A DNA stretch of 64,000 nucleotides from JBEKHT01 sp050012135 (GTDB taxonomy: Bacteria; Chloroflexota; Anaerolineae; Anaerolineales; RBG-16-64-43). Each line of letters opens with the position of its first letter. Positions within the stretch are counted from its first letter, which is position 1. The notes beneath the pieces are model-generated. The model was not told the origin of the DNA, made no database searches, and saw only the letters and a list, made by a program, of their open reading frames with translations. Position numbers and translations under genes: made by a program. This document shows, in pieces, positions 35,438 through 44,201 of this stretch. Where the stretch lies: NCBI GenBank assembly GCA_050012135.1, contig JBEKHT010000007.1:1-64000 (forward strand), written 5' to 3'.

Positions 35438-35794
35438 ATGGCAAAGGTCCCGGATTTCTCCTCGACGGTCCTGCTGATCACTCGCAACGGCATGGGGTTT
35501 GGGGAGGAGAGTCTGCAAAAGAAGCTCTTGCAGAACTACCTGAACATGATCATCCAGAACGGGTCCCTTCCCTCGGCGATCTGTTTCTACACCGAGGGGG
35601 TCAGGCTCGTGACCGAGGGTTCCCCCGTCCTGGACGTGTTGCGAGATCTGGAGCAGAAAGGCGTGCACCTCGTTGCCTGCAGCACCTGTTTGGGATTCTA
35701 TGGCCTGACCGCGAGCGTGAAGGTGGGAATCGTCGGAGGACTGGGGGACATCTTGGAGGCGGAAGGTCTCGCACGCAAGGTCATCACCCTCTGA
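35438..35794 (+). CDS. DsrE family protein, YedF C-terminal type
   Basis: A 118-aa protein with the DsrE/DsrF-like fold. STVLLITRNGMGFGEESLQ opens the fold, and VACSTCLGFYGL carries the CxxC-like pair (C-S-T-C) seen in the C-terminal domain of YedF, the sulfurtransferase-like protein linked to selenium metabolism. The N-terminal TusA domain of YedF is missing. I chose the ATG at 35438, which has GGGAG 8 nt upstream, over the ATG at 35417. A sulfur-carrier role is inferred from the fold only. Confidence 0.8.
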   Translation: MAKVPDFSSTVLLITRNGMGFGEESLQKKLLQNYLNMIIQNGSLPSAICFYTEGVRLVTEGSPVLDVLRDLEQKGVHLVACSTCLGFYGLTASVKVGIVGGLGDILEAEGLARKVITL

Positions 35795-35826
35795 GGACAA
35801 GCGCACTGGAACGCAGGCGATCGAAG

Positions 35827-36318
35827 GTGAGGCACTTCTTGAGGTGGCCGTTGAGGACGTCGTTGAAGATGAGCAGCCTGCTGGCTCTGGCCCTTGGGCT
35901 GGTCAGCTGCAGCTACAACCTGGCGGGCGCCAACCCAATGCTGGCGGCGCAGGGGGGCCCTTCCGGGAGCTTGGCTTCGCCCTCGGCGAGCGGCACAACG
36001 CTGCTCACGGTTCTCCTCCCGGGGGGAACGTCGGTCCCTCTCGGCCTACGCCAACTCAGAGCCCTTCCCCAGGCCACACTGCGGATCGCCGGCCAGCAGT
36101 TCAGTGGACCCTCGCTGGAGGAGGTCGTGGAAGCCGCGGGAGTGGGGAACTTCAAGGCACTCACCCTGGTGGGGAAGAATTCGATCGACCTCCCCAGCTG
36201 GGACATATCATCGAAAGTCATTCTGCGTTGGACCGATCATGGCACCTTGGATCTGGCAGGAGAGTCCATCCCCCCAGGAAAGTGGGTGAGGGACGTCCGC
36301 GAGATTCGCGTCCGCTGA
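35827..36318 (+). CDS. Lipoprotein with molybdopterin-oxidoreductase-like small domain
   Basis: A 163-aa predicted lipoprotein: a hydrophobic N-terminus ends in LVSC. Residues about 68-160 (LRQLRALPQATLRIAGQ, GPSLEEVVEAAGV, FKALTLVGKNSIDLPS) resemble a shortened form of the substrate-binding region of sulfite-oxidase-type molybdopterin proteins, but without cofactor-binding residues. The match is from pattern memory and not firm. The start is GTG at 35827; an ATG at 35869 would give a shorter signal peptide. Confidence 0.6.
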   Translation: MRHFLRWPLRTSLKMSSLLALALGLVSCSYNLAGANPMLAAQGGPSGSLASPSASGTTLLTVLLPGGTSVPLGLRQLRALPQATLRIAGQQFSGPSLEEVVEAAGVGNFKALTLVGKNSIDLPSWDISSKVILRWTDHGTLDLAGESIPPGKWVRDVREIRVR

Positions 36319-37205
36319 CCCCGCTGGGCCAAGGGGTAGCACCTTGATGAAATCTCACGGGGGCCCCGGGGCCTGCTCTGCCGGGAAGTCGCCGAGAAGG
36401 GGAGGCCGATCGAACCGTTACCCGAGGAGGAGGATCCTCTGCCCCTGCACATTGAGTGCACGGAAGCACCTGGACCCAAGACATGCCGCGGATGGGATGG
36501 GCATGCCCACCGGCGCGGCAGGGGCCTCCTGAGCCCTTGTGAATTCCTGGAATCTGCCACTGCGTTGCTCCCCGGGGCCTTGTCGCGTGGCTCAGCGTCT
36601 CGAGGCATAGGTGGACCTTTGTCTGAGGATATCGCCCGGATTGGGGTAGGAGACGGGAGCTGGAACTCAACTCTTCGAAAGAATCGGTCGGGCTTGAGCA
36701 CGCAACTTTATTCGCATACTCGGCTGGGTCTGAGGACCCGGTAGTCGCCCAAGGCAGGGCGCGCCGGATTCCACGGGCAAGACCAGGAATTGGAGAGACC
36801 TGATCTCCCGCGCCAGGGGGGATCTCCGCCCCCAGGGGTGTGGAGAGGTGGGTCGACCGGACTGAATGCCTCGGGTGGGGGCGGCGCCGGCCGGCATCAG
36901 GCTGTGTCCTCCGAGGGGGTGTGAAAGATTCGACGGTTCCCCATTCCGCCTGCAGGGCTCCTTTGGAGAAGCGCAGGCCGACCATCTCCTCGCCCTCGCC
37001 CAGGAGGCGCACGGCCGGGACGAGGGGGCGTGCGTGATGCTCGAGAAGGGTACTTCCTGGAGAAACCCGGCAAAGTCTATTGCGTATACTCCTATGTCCG
37101 CATGAGCGACACTTTCCGGGACCCTGCCTCCCTTGCTGCGGTTGCCCGGAGGGGCTCTGTGCGGACCCGGGGGAAGGAGCCCGATTTTCCCGTGGAGGAG
37201 GAGAG
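36319..37205. other. Long non-coding stretch before the LiaF-type cluster
   Basis: About 890 bp without a credible gene on either strand. A TATACT hexamer at 37085-37090 may be the -10 for the next gene, about 115 bp before its ATG. I found no tRNA, inverted-repeat pair or IS end. Confidence 0.4.
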
Positions 37206-37724
37206 ATGAGCACACCCCGTCGAACGAGCTGGGCGGGCGGGATCATCCTGATCCTGCTGGGCCTATTCCTCTTTGCCATTCAAGCGATACCGCCGTGGAG
37301 AGATCTTTTCCGCAGTCCAGTAGGCTGGCCGCTGATCGTCGTGGGCGTGGGCCTCTTCCTTTTCGTCCTTGGACTTCTGGTCGGGGCACCCGGCATGGCG
37401 GTGCCCGCCAGCGTCGTGGGCGGAATCGGTGGCCTGCTCTACTGGTCCAATCTGACCGGGGCCTGGGAAAGCTGGTCCTACCTGTGGGCGTTGATCCCAG
37501 GCTTGGTTGGGGTAGGCATGATCTTGAGGGGCCTCCTGGGCGAGAGACCTCGCGAATCCATGGAGGGAGGGGGTTGGTTAATCTTTGTCAGCCTCATCCT
37601 CTTCTTTATCTTCGCTTCCTTCCTGGGCGGGGTTAGTCTGCTCGGGGCCTACTGGCCGATCTTGCTGATCCTTCTCGGCTTCTTGATCCTCCTGCGAAGG
37701 TTATTCGGGTTCCGGCGGGGATAG
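37206..37724 (+). CDS. Membrane protein of LiaI/LiaF transmembrane type
   Basis: A 172-aa protein with about five hydrophobic helices and almost no soluble part. The repeated pattern of short helices (GIILILLGLFLF, WPLIVVGVGLFLFVLGLL, YWPILLILLGFLILLRR) is that of the DUF5668/LiaF N-terminal membrane region. It opens a cluster of four related membrane genes. The ATG at 37206 has GGAGGAGGAG upstream; the frame from 37080 is not used. Confidence 0.75.
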   Translation: MSTPRRTSWAGGIILILLGLFLFAIQAIPPWRDLFRSPVGWPLIVVGVGLFLFVLGLLVGAPGMAVPASVVGGIGGLLYWSNLTGAWESWSYLWALIPGLVGVGMILRGLLGERPRESMEGGGWLIFVSLILFFIFASFLGGVSLLGAYWPILLILLGFLILLRRLFGFRRG

Positions 37725-37798
37725 GCGACCACCGTGCCCGAGATCGCCGCGATCGGAAGAGCGCAGAGACGGCCGGCTGAAGAATGGAGGGCTGCTCC

Positions 37799-38596
37799 AT
37801 GAGAAGAACAAGTATCTTCTGGGCCGTGGTCTTGATTGTTGCCGGGGTGCTCCTGTTGCTGGGCAACTTAGGGGTGCTGAGGGCGAATGTTTGGCAGCTG
37901 ATCTTGCCTGCCTTCCTCATCCTGGTTGGGGTCTGGTTCCTCCTGCGTCCGAGCAGGGCCCGGGGCACAGCCCGGGCGGAGCATGTCGAGATCCCGCTCC
38001 AGGGAGCCTCACGTGCCCGCGTGAGGATTCGCTATGGGGCCGGTCGGCTTCACCTCGATGGGGGCGCGGGGCCAGACTCGATCGTGAGCGGGGACTTCGG
38101 AGGAGGGCTGAGCCATCACGAGAGGCTAGAGGGCGGTCTGCTCGCCGTCCGCCTGCGTGTCTCGGACGAGTTTCGTTTTGGCTTTGCTGGCGGCTGGTCG
38201 CCAGGCATGCTGGAGTGGTCTCTGGGGGTAAGCCGCTCGATTCCTCTGGAGCTGGAATTTGAGGGGGGCGCGAGCGAGACGACGCTGGATCTCACGGACA
38301 TGAAAGTGGAGAGGCTGGACCTCCGCACGGGTGCGAGTTCCACCCAGATCTCGCTGCCGGCCAATGCCGGGCGCACCCAGGTCTCGATTCGGGCGGGGGC
38401 GGCCTCGGTCGCATTGCACATTCCACTGGGAGTGGGCGGCCGATTCTGGATACGCCGTGGGCTCTCCGGGATCACCATAGATACCTCGCGGTTCCCGCGC
38501 CTGGGCGATGTGTACCAATCTCCCGACTTTGAGACGGCTGTCAACAAGGTCGATGCGGTCATCGACAGCGGAGTCGGCTCGATTGAGGTGCACTGA
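37799..38596 (+). CDS. LiaF-like protein with toast-rack domain
   Basis: A 265-aa protein. Two N-terminal helices (about 5-50, with LLLLGNLGVL and PAFLILVGVWFLLRP) match the LiaF/DUF5668 membrane region. A soluble beta-rich 'toast-rack' domain (DUF2154-like, about 70-265) follows, with repeated short strands such as TLDLTDMKVERLDLRTGASS. LiaF in Firmicutes restrains the LiaRS envelope-stress system, but no histidine kinase lies nearby. GGAGGG 7 nt before the ATG at 37799 decides this start over an ATG at 37784. Confidence 0.78.
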   Translation: MRRTSIFWAVVLIVAGVLLLLGNLGVLRANVWQLILPAFLILVGVWFLLRPSRARGTARAEHVEIPLQGASRARVRIRYGAGRLHLDGGAGPDSIVSGDFGGGLSHHERLEGGLLAVRLRVSDEFRFGFAGGWSPGMLEWSLGVSRSIPLELEFEGGASETTLDLTDMKVERLDLRTGASSTQISLPANAGRTQVSIRAGAASVALHIPLGVGGRFWIRRGLSGITIDTSRFPRLGDVYQSPDFETAVNKVDAVIDSGVGSIEVH

Positions 38597-38949
38597 GCTT
38601 GGATTCACGCCGATCCGCAGAACAACCCGCCTTGGCCTATCGAGGGTGGTTTGGGTCTCAAGGTCCCGGCCGAAGGTGAGGAGCCCTGGGCAAGGGAGGG
38701 GCCATGCCGCCGGTCTCGGTCTCAACCTGTTGAGGCCGGTTGGATCCAGCGGCGGGCTGGCTTGAGCCCACGGCGCCGGTTGGGTGATACACCCCCCTGG
38801 GTCAGAGGTGGCGGGTCAGTTGACGGGACGGGCGGTTCCGGCTCGGGCCGGGCCTCCCTCGCGGCCGGGACAACCTCCTGCAGGAGGCCGATCGGATTTC
38901 GAGGCGGGGTTCTGAACAACCACGAGGAGATCCTCCCGGAGGAGGGCAA
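38597..38949. other. Intergenic region
   Basis: About 350 bp between two genes of the LiaF/PspC cluster. No coding frame or terminator is recognised, so the next two genes may have their own promoter. Confidence 0.35.
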
Positions 38950-39411
38950 ATGGGGCGACGTCTTTACCGAAGCCGAACGGACCGCATGCTGGGCGGAGTC
39001 TGCGGGGGGCTGGGGGGTTACCTCGGCATCGATCCCACCTTCGTTCGCATCTTCTTCTTGCTCTTGGTATTCTGGCAAGGTGCCGGCGTCCTCATTTATC
39101 TTATCTTGTGGGTCCTGGTACCCGCCGAGGGTCAAGTCCCCGGGGGCGCACCAGAGACAAATGCTCCCACCGGCGCCGAGGAAATCGCCGAGCGGGCGCG
39201 GACGATGGGCACGGAGCTGCGACGCGGGCTGGCGGGGCCGGATTCCAGACTCGCCGTGATCGTGGGGGTGGTGCTCATCCTTGTGGGCGCGCTTTACTTC
39301 CTCCAGAACCTGGGGTGGCACTGGCTTCATTGGGTGAGCCTGGCCGTCCTGTCTCTCTTGCTGGTGGCGGCCGGGGTGGCCCTGCTCGTACGGGGCAGCC
39401 GAGGAGACTGA
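38950..39411 (+). CDS. PspC domain membrane protein
   Basis: A 153-aa protein with an N-terminal PspC domain (about 1-60: RLYRSRTDRMLGGVCGGLGGYLGID, one helix, then LIYLILWVLVPAE) and a C-terminal pair of DUF5668-type helices. PspC senses membrane stress with PspB/PspA in proteobacteria; PspA is absent here. GGAGG lies just upstream of the ATG. One base separates its stop from the next start, so they are coupled. Confidence 0.88.
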   Translation: MGRRLYRSRTDRMLGGVCGGLGGYLGIDPTFVRIFFLLLVFWQGAGVLIYLILWVLVPAEGQVPGGAPETNAPTGAEEIAERARTMGTELRRGLAGPDSRLAVIVGVVLILVGALYFLQNLGWHWLHWVSLAVLSLLLVAAGVALLVRGSRGD

Positions 39412-39412
39412 C

Positions 39413-40312
39413 ATGAACAGACCCTACCGCAGAGGAGGGCTGGTTGGTCCGATCTGCCTCGTCGGGTTGGGCGTGATCCTGTTGCTCAACAACCTGGGCA
39501 TACTGTCTTATTCGATCTGGACGTTGCTCCTTGAGATCTGGCCGGTCTTGTTGGTGGCGGTAGGGATTGACCTGCTGGTGGGTCGCCGCTCCGCCTGGGG
39601 GACCTTGCTGGCCTTTGTCCTCATCGTGGCACTGATTGGAGGCGCGGTCTGGCTTGTCGCGATCGAGCAGCCCGCTGGCGAGCCCGTCGCGGGCGAAACG
39701 ATCGTCCAGCCCCTCGCCCAGGCAAACGCCGCTGAGGTTACCCTGATTCCAGCGGTCGGATCGATTCACGTGGGTGCATTCTCGTCACCTTCGCTGCTTC
39801 TCGAAGGCACCTTTCATCCTCTGGCCGGCGAGTTGATTGCGCACAGCTTCGTTACCGAAGGTGAGACCGAGGCCGCGACGATCCGAAGTACGGGAATCTC
39901 GCTTGGGCCGGTGGTGCGGCCCGGCTCTGGATACAGCTGGGATGTTCATCTCAACGACCGTGTCCCAACGGGGCTAGGCATGCAATTCGGAGTTGGGGAG
40001 GTTGACCTTAACCTGTCCAATCTGAGGCTGACCAAGCTGGACCTTTCGGCGGGCGTGGGCCGGTTCGTGGTCTACCTGCCATCCCAGGGACGTTTTCCAG
40101 CCAAGATTTCTGGGGGCATCGGCCAAGTCGTCGTTTCGATTCCGCCGGGCATGGAAGCGCGCATCCATGTTACGACCGCCTTGGCGGGGCGAAGTATCTC
40201 CTCCCGGTTCCGGCAGGAAGGCGACTACTTCGTATCCTCCGGCTATGCCACAGCCGAAAACCGAGTGGATCTCGATCTTACGATGGCCTTTGGCAGCTTG
40301 GTGATTCCCTAG
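39413..40312 (+). CDS. LiaF-like protein with toast-rack domain (second copy)
   Basis: A 299-aa protein built like the 37.8-kb gene: two to three N-terminal helices with GVILLLNNLGIL and IWPVLLVAVGIDLLVG, then an extracytoplasmic or cytoplasmic beta-rich region with NLSNLRLTKLDLSAGVGRF and VDLDLTMAFGSLVIP. It is translationally coupled to the PspC gene. The two LiaF-type copies frame the PspC gene, suggesting one envelope-stress module. Confidence 0.8.
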   Translation: MNRPYRRGGLVGPICLVGLGVILLLNNLGILSYSIWTLLLEIWPVLLVAVGIDLLVGRRSAWGTLLAFVLIVALIGGAVWLVAIEQPAGEPVAGETIVQPLAQANAAEVTLIPAVGSIHVGAFSSPSLLLEGTFHPLAGELIAHSFVTEGETEAATIRSTGISLGPVVRPGSGYSWDVHLNDRVPTGLGMQFGVGEVDLNLSNLRLTKLDLSAGVGRFVVYLPSQGRFPAKISGGIGQVVVSIPPGMEARIHVTTALAGRSISSRFRQEGDYFVSSGYATAENRVDLDLTMAFGSLVIP

Positions 40313-40609
40313 TCCTCGGTCTCGCAAGGGCCCAGAGCCGCAAGTCGGGCAGCCCGCGGCTGACGTGCGCACCTCGCTGCCTCTTGCCGCAGCTCACTCT
40401 TCCGGCCGACAACCTGTGTCCCGCCTCCCGGCCGAGCGGAAGTCCGGAGCACACGAATTCAAGGGGTCCCGGTTGGGGTGGGGCCGGTTGACTTTCAGAG
40501 GACCGATCCGGAGTGGTATGAGTCGCCCAATCGGGTCCGGTCTGCATCAGGCGGCTGCGCCGAGCCTGGTCCAATGCGGTCGGTGAAAAAGGGCGGGAGG
40601 GAGGTGCCG

Positions 40610-42193
40610 CTATTGCCTGCGCGAGACCAGATAAATCCCGCCGTCATCAAATCGATTCGTTTGTCGAAAATCTGCCACACTCTGCAAATCACTGAGTGTG
40701 AACAGATACTCTCTATCTATCTTGTCGAACCAGATGAGATAGGAATCATTTGACTCGGGCCATGACTCGCCGATCCGGGAGAGATCATTTACTTTGGGGC
40801 CAGAAAGCGGGGTCAGGCCGCTGGAGTTGTATGCAGTCTGGGCTGGACTCGTTTTGGCACTGAGGTTAACGAGAATATAGAGCACGTCAGGTGCATTACT
40901 GTAGATGGTGTGGGATGTTTGTACTGGTTCATGTTGCAGATACTGAACGATTGGGCTTTCTTTCCAGAGCCTGCCGCTATATCCCCATCCTTGGTTTAGA
41001 CCGGCAATCACCTCTGCCTGAATCGAGCTCAATGGATAGAGCAACCATAGGCCGATCGCAACAGCAAAGAGAATACTCGCCAATCGGGGATAAAGCCTTT
41101 GGCCGAACGGCTTGAGTAGCTGGTCGGCAAGCATCAGCAAGAGCAGAGTCAGGGGCACATAGATAGGGGACATCAGCCTGCTCTCGAGGGGGCTGACTTC
41201 GGTAGTCGCCGAGGAGACCACCATGAATGCCAGGTAGGTGATCAGAAAAAGAAGGACCGGAGCCACCTTGGCAATCCCCGCGGGTAGCGTTCTTATTCTT
41301 GCCCAGGTGCCTCTCGAATGGAAACCTGCCAGAAAGCCAATTCCCGCTCCGACGAGGAAAAGGATGGAAGGATGCTTGAGGATCGCCCCGGGGAGATACC
41401 AGGACACCAGGGTGTCAAATGCGAATTTCAGAATCCGGGACAGTCCAAACATGGCTGGAGCGCGCGGCCCAAGAAACGTGCCCGAAACGGCATAATTGCG
41501 GATCAGCCATATTCCAACGGGAAGAATAGAGATGGAGGCAAAGACGAATGCGTGAACGATTCTGGCTTTCCATCTTTCGCGGTCGAGCAGAAGGATCGCT
41601 AGCCCGCCGGTCAGGATCAAAGTCACCCCGGCATATCGAGTGATGCACGCCAAGGCTGCCGAAAGCGTAAAGATTGCAAACCAGGCTCTATCTTTGTTCT
41701 GGAGCCAAGATTCCAGGAACAGGAGGAACAGGACCGCAAAGAGGACAAAGAGCGGCTCGGACCATGCCATCACGGAAACTCCGAACAAGGCTGGTGAAAG
41801 CAGAACGGCTGCTGCTCCGAGCAGCGCATAAACATAGCCCTGGGTCAAGTGTCTGGAGATTAGGGATCCAGACACGTAGACCAGGAGACCGAGAATGACG
41901 GCATTGACGACAGGCGCCGATGAGAGAGGATCAACCCCAAATAGGCGGTCGATACATGCAAGAAGCAAAGAGTAGAAGGGAGCCTGCAAGACTAATGGAT
42001 TTCCGTCAAGAGAGGTAGCTCCAAGACCGTGCGCTATGTTCCTCGCGGTCGCTATGTATGCCACGGAGTCGGTCGATAATCCTGCGCCGTAATGGCTTGT
42101 GGTCAGTAGGACAAGGACTGTCCCTGTGATGCCCAGTATGCCTAGGAGGACCTTGTTTACCACAGAGAGCCTGGTAGACTTCACGGATTTCAC
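40610..42193 (-). CDS. Membrane glycosyltransferase-like protein, GT39-type
   Basis: A 527-aa membrane protein with roughly 11 helices. TTSHYGAGLSTDSVAYIATA in the first large loop has the acidic residue expected in GT-C enzymes, and the C-terminal 130 residues form a soluble domain. The acceptor and sugar are unknown. The GTG at 42193 has GGAGG 7 nt upstream. Its codons and flanks are clearly richer in A/T than the rest of the window, and it sits between decayed sequence, so lateral transfer is likely. Confidence 0.75.
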   Translation of the reverse strand: MKSVKSTRLSVVNKVLLGILGITGTVLVLLTTSHYGAGLSTDSVAYIATARNIAHGLGATSLDGNPLVLQAPFYSLLLACIDRLFGVDPLSSAPVVNAVILGLLVYVSGSLISRHLTQGYVYALLGAAAVLLSPALFGVSVMAWSEPLFVLFAVLFLLFLESWLQNKDRAWFAIFTLSAALACITRYAGVTLILTGGLAILLLDRERWKARIVHAFVFASISILPVGIWLIRNYAVSGTFLGPRAPAMFGLSRILKFAFDTLVSWYLPGAILKHPSILFLVGAGIGFLAGFHSRGTWARIRTLPAGIAKVAPVLLFLITYLAFMVVSSATTEVSPLESRLMSPIYVPLTLLLLMLADQLLKPFGQRLYPRLASILFAVAIGLWLLYPLSSIQAEVIAGLNQGWGYSGRLWKESPIVQYLQHEPVQTSHTIYSNAPDVLYILVNLSAKTSPAQTAYNSSGLTPLSGPKVNDLSRIGESWPESNDSYLIWFDKIDREYLFTLSDLQSVADFRQTNRFDDGGIYLVSRRQ

Positions 42194-42494
42194 CGCGTCT
42201 CCTCCCTCATTTGGAATGGGCCATAAGGTGACCTCCGCTTGTATTGCGTGCACCGATTCTGGCGGGCACCCCCGGGGAGGGGCGAGCGCGGCGCCGCCGA
42301 GATTGCACATGGGCCATTTGGGCCTTACCTAAGCAGCTGGTTTGGATGGCTCTGAAGCCTGCCCATTGAGAGAGGTCTAATTGCGTCTTCAAGAATCTTG
42401 CGGTAGTTAGTAATCGGCTTTTGCAGGGTGAAGACAAGGCCAATAAGGTTTAGCCCCGTCTGGATGAAGCGGCCACTCCCGACCCGGGAAGAAT

Positions 42495-42512
42495 AGGACT
42501 CTCTAGAGTCCT
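42495..42512. repeat. Short inverted repeat
   Basis: AGGACTCT and AGAGTCCT with a 2-bp centre. It overlaps the end of the 49-codon frame (stop at 42503-42505). It may be a protein-binding site or a trace of an insertion or recombination event; the sequence alone does not say. Confidence 0.4.
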
Positions 42513-42652
42513 ATGATTTGAGATCGCTGGCGTTGTGACAGAGCCGCTTGTTCGCGGGCGGCCTTGATCTGGGCAGCGATGTGCTCACTTGCCTTGTCTT
42601 CGCATTCGGTTCGCCATCCTGCGCGCAAGTCTAATTGCCCCTTCTTCTTCAT
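42503..42652 (-). pseudogene. 49-codon frame resembling a truncated Xre-type antitoxin
   Basis: Reads MKKKGQLDLRAGW... and ends with IKAAREQAALSQRQRSQIIGL, which resembles the first helices of Xre-type helix-turn-helix domains (the IRxAREQAGLSQ pattern), then stops before the recognition helix. AAGGA lies about 10 nt upstream of the ATG. It is either a very short protein or, more likely, the remainder of an antitoxin gene. The frame just upstream on the same strand (42684 onward) has a weak PIN-toxin-like look, but I do not claim it. Confidence 0.35.
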
Positions 42653-43066
42653 AGGCGGTCTGTCCTTGTAAGCCTGCCTTGAATTATCTCACCCTCGCGA
42701 CGGCTTTCAAAACCAAGTTCTCACAGGGGTTGAGGCTGTGCTTAGCCAGGTAGTCAAGCGGGTCATCCTGACCGTCTGGCGCAAGTTTCTCGGCAACGAA
42801 GGGAAGGTCAGCGCCGGCGATAATGCAACGGGCCTTCAAAATGCGGGGGTTCGTGCTCCGGGTGGGGGAACGGGGCCGATGGCCTGCTGTCGGGGGGCGC
42901 TGGATTCGCCCAGGAGGTTCCAGCGCTGGGTCGAAACCGTGAAGGGCTGCCGGCTGGCGGTCTTGCCGGCGGACGCGCCCATCCAACAAGCCTTGGAAGG
43001 GTATTTGGACACGCTCTGGGTGGCCTTGCAGGTTGGTTTGGACAAAGAGACCCGGACGTCCGATCG

Positions 43067-43072
43067 TATAAT
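43067..43072 (+). promoter_or_regulatory. -10 box of the folate operon
   Basis: Perfect TATAAT 24 bp before the SDR start and just before its GGGGAGG site. A clear -35 at the right spacing is not visible. Confidence 0.4.
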
Positions 43073-43096
43073 GGAAGGGCAGGGGAGGTAAACCGC

Positions 43097-43825
43097 ATGG
43101 ATCTGAGCGGAAAGGCGGCGCTCGTGACCGGGGGAGGCATCCGCCTGGGGAAAGGAATTGCTCTCGCTCTGGCCGGACAACGCGTCCGCCTGGTCGTTCA
43201 CTACAATCGATCTGAGGCAGGGGCCGAGGATACGGTCCAGCAGATCCGGGCCTTGGGGGTCGAAGCCGTGACCCTCCAGGCGGATCTGGCTCTCGCGGGG
43301 ATGGCGCCCAATCTGATCCGTCGGGCAATCGACGCCCTGGGACCGCTCGATTTCCTGATCAACAGCGCAGCCATCTTCGACGCGGATTCTCCGGCAGGGA
43401 TGACCGATGCCGCCTGGGACGAGCAATTTGCGGTCAACCTGAAAGCGCCCTTTTTCCTGTCCCTGGCGTTTGCGGCGCAGGTGGGCCGAGAGCGCCGCGC
43501 ACAGATCCTGAACGTGGCAGACGCTTCCGTAGGACGCCCAGCCGCGACCCACCTCATTTACCGCTTGACCAAGGCGGCCCTGGTCCATATGACCAAGGAC
43601 CTGGCGATCGCACTGGCCCCCAACATTCAGGTGAATGCCGTCGCCCCCGGGGCAATCCTGCCTCCCGTCGGACAGGGTCAGGCTTACATGGATGAACTGG
43701 CCAAGAAGATCCCTGCCCTGCGGGTCGGTTCGCCAGAGGAGTTGGCCAAGGCCATGCTGTATCTCCTCCATTCCGACTTTGTGACCGGGGAAATCATCTA
43801 TGTCTCCGGCGGGGCTCACCTTTGA
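43097..43825 (+). CDS. SDR oxidoreductase, pteridine-reductase-like (FolM candidate)
   Basis: A 242-aa short-chain dehydrogenase. TGGGIRLGKGIALAL near the N-terminus has the R-L-G pattern of pteridine reductases in place of the usual GIG, NSAAIF replaces NNAG, and YRLTKAAL has the catalytic Tyr and Lys. Its place directly before folB and folK-folE supports a role as a dihydromonapterin/dihydrofolate reductase (FolM type), which is inference. GGGGAGG lies 7 nt before the ATG. Its stop lies 7 bp before folB. Confidence 0.8.
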   Translation: MDLSGKAALVTGGGIRLGKGIALALAGQRVRLVVHYNRSEAGAEDTVQQIRALGVEAVTLQADLALAGMAPNLIRRAIDALGPLDFLINSAAIFDADSPAGMTDAAWDEQFAVNLKAPFFLSLAFAAQVGRERRAQILNVADASVGRPAATHLIYRLTKAALVHMTKDLAIALAPNIQVNAVAPGAILPPVGQGQAYMDELAKKIPALRVGSPEELAKAMLYLLHSDFVTGEIIYVSGGAHL

Positions 43826-43832
43826 GGCCGAG

Positions 43833-44201
43833 ATGACCATGCCGGACGAGATCCATATCCGCGACCTTCAACTGCGCGCGATTATCGGCCTGAGCGAGGA
43901 AGAGCGCCGGGATCGGCAAGAGGTGCTCATCAACTTGATCCTGTACACGGACACGCGCCGTGCCGCGAGCGCTGACAGCATCGATCAGGCGGTCAACTAC
44001 CGGACCTTGACCAAGCGTGTTATCGCCCTGGTCGAAGGTTCGCACTTCTACTTGGTCGAGAAGCTGGCCTCAGAAATCGCGTCGGTTTGCCTGCAGTCCC
44101 CCGGGGTGGAGCGGGTGCGGGTGAGTGTGGAGAAGCCTGGCGCCTTGCGTTTTGCGCGCTCGGTGGGCGTGATCATTGAGCGGGCCCGCGAGGGAGTCTA
44201 A
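43833..44201 (+). CDS. folB: Dihydroneopterin aldolase
   Basis: A 122-aa FolB that cleaves dihydroneopterin to 6-hydroxymethyl-dihydropterin and glycolaldehyde. IRDLQLRAIIGLSEEERRDRQ at the N-terminus, DQAVNYRTLTKRV and FYLVEKLASEIA (catalytic lysine region) are typical. I chose the ATG at 43833 because GAGG lies 5 nt upstream; ATGs at 43800 and 43839 are also in frame. The next gene starts directly after its TAA. Confidence 0.92.
   Translation: MTMPDEIHIRDLQLRAIIGLSEEERRDRQEVLINLILYTDTRRAASADSIDQAVNYRTLTKRVIALVEGSHFYLVEKLASEIASVCLQSPGVERVRVSVEKPGALRFARSVGVIIERAREGV

Larger units (their letters stand above)
42194..43066. other. A/T-richer, mostly non-coding stretch
   Basis: About 870 bp between the glycosyltransferase and the folate operon. 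It contains the 49-codon helix-turn-helix-like remnant and the inverted repeat listed separately. Other frames show no recognisable protein. Confidence 0.4.

Noticed and set aside
36218..37279. 353-codon minus-strand open frame
   Set aside because: Proline/arginine/serine-rich, without motifs, hydrophobic pattern or binding site; overlaps real genes at both ends.
42207..42443. 78-codon minus-strand frame with KTQLDLSQWAGF, resembling the Xre-like remnant's QLDLRAGW
   Set aside because: The likeness is only a few residues and the frame runs into the glycosyltransferase start; probably chance.
42684..42870. Minus-strand frame with a PIN-toxin-like look upstream of the Xre-like remnant
   Set aside because: Catalytic aspartates are not identifiable and the resemblance is too weak.
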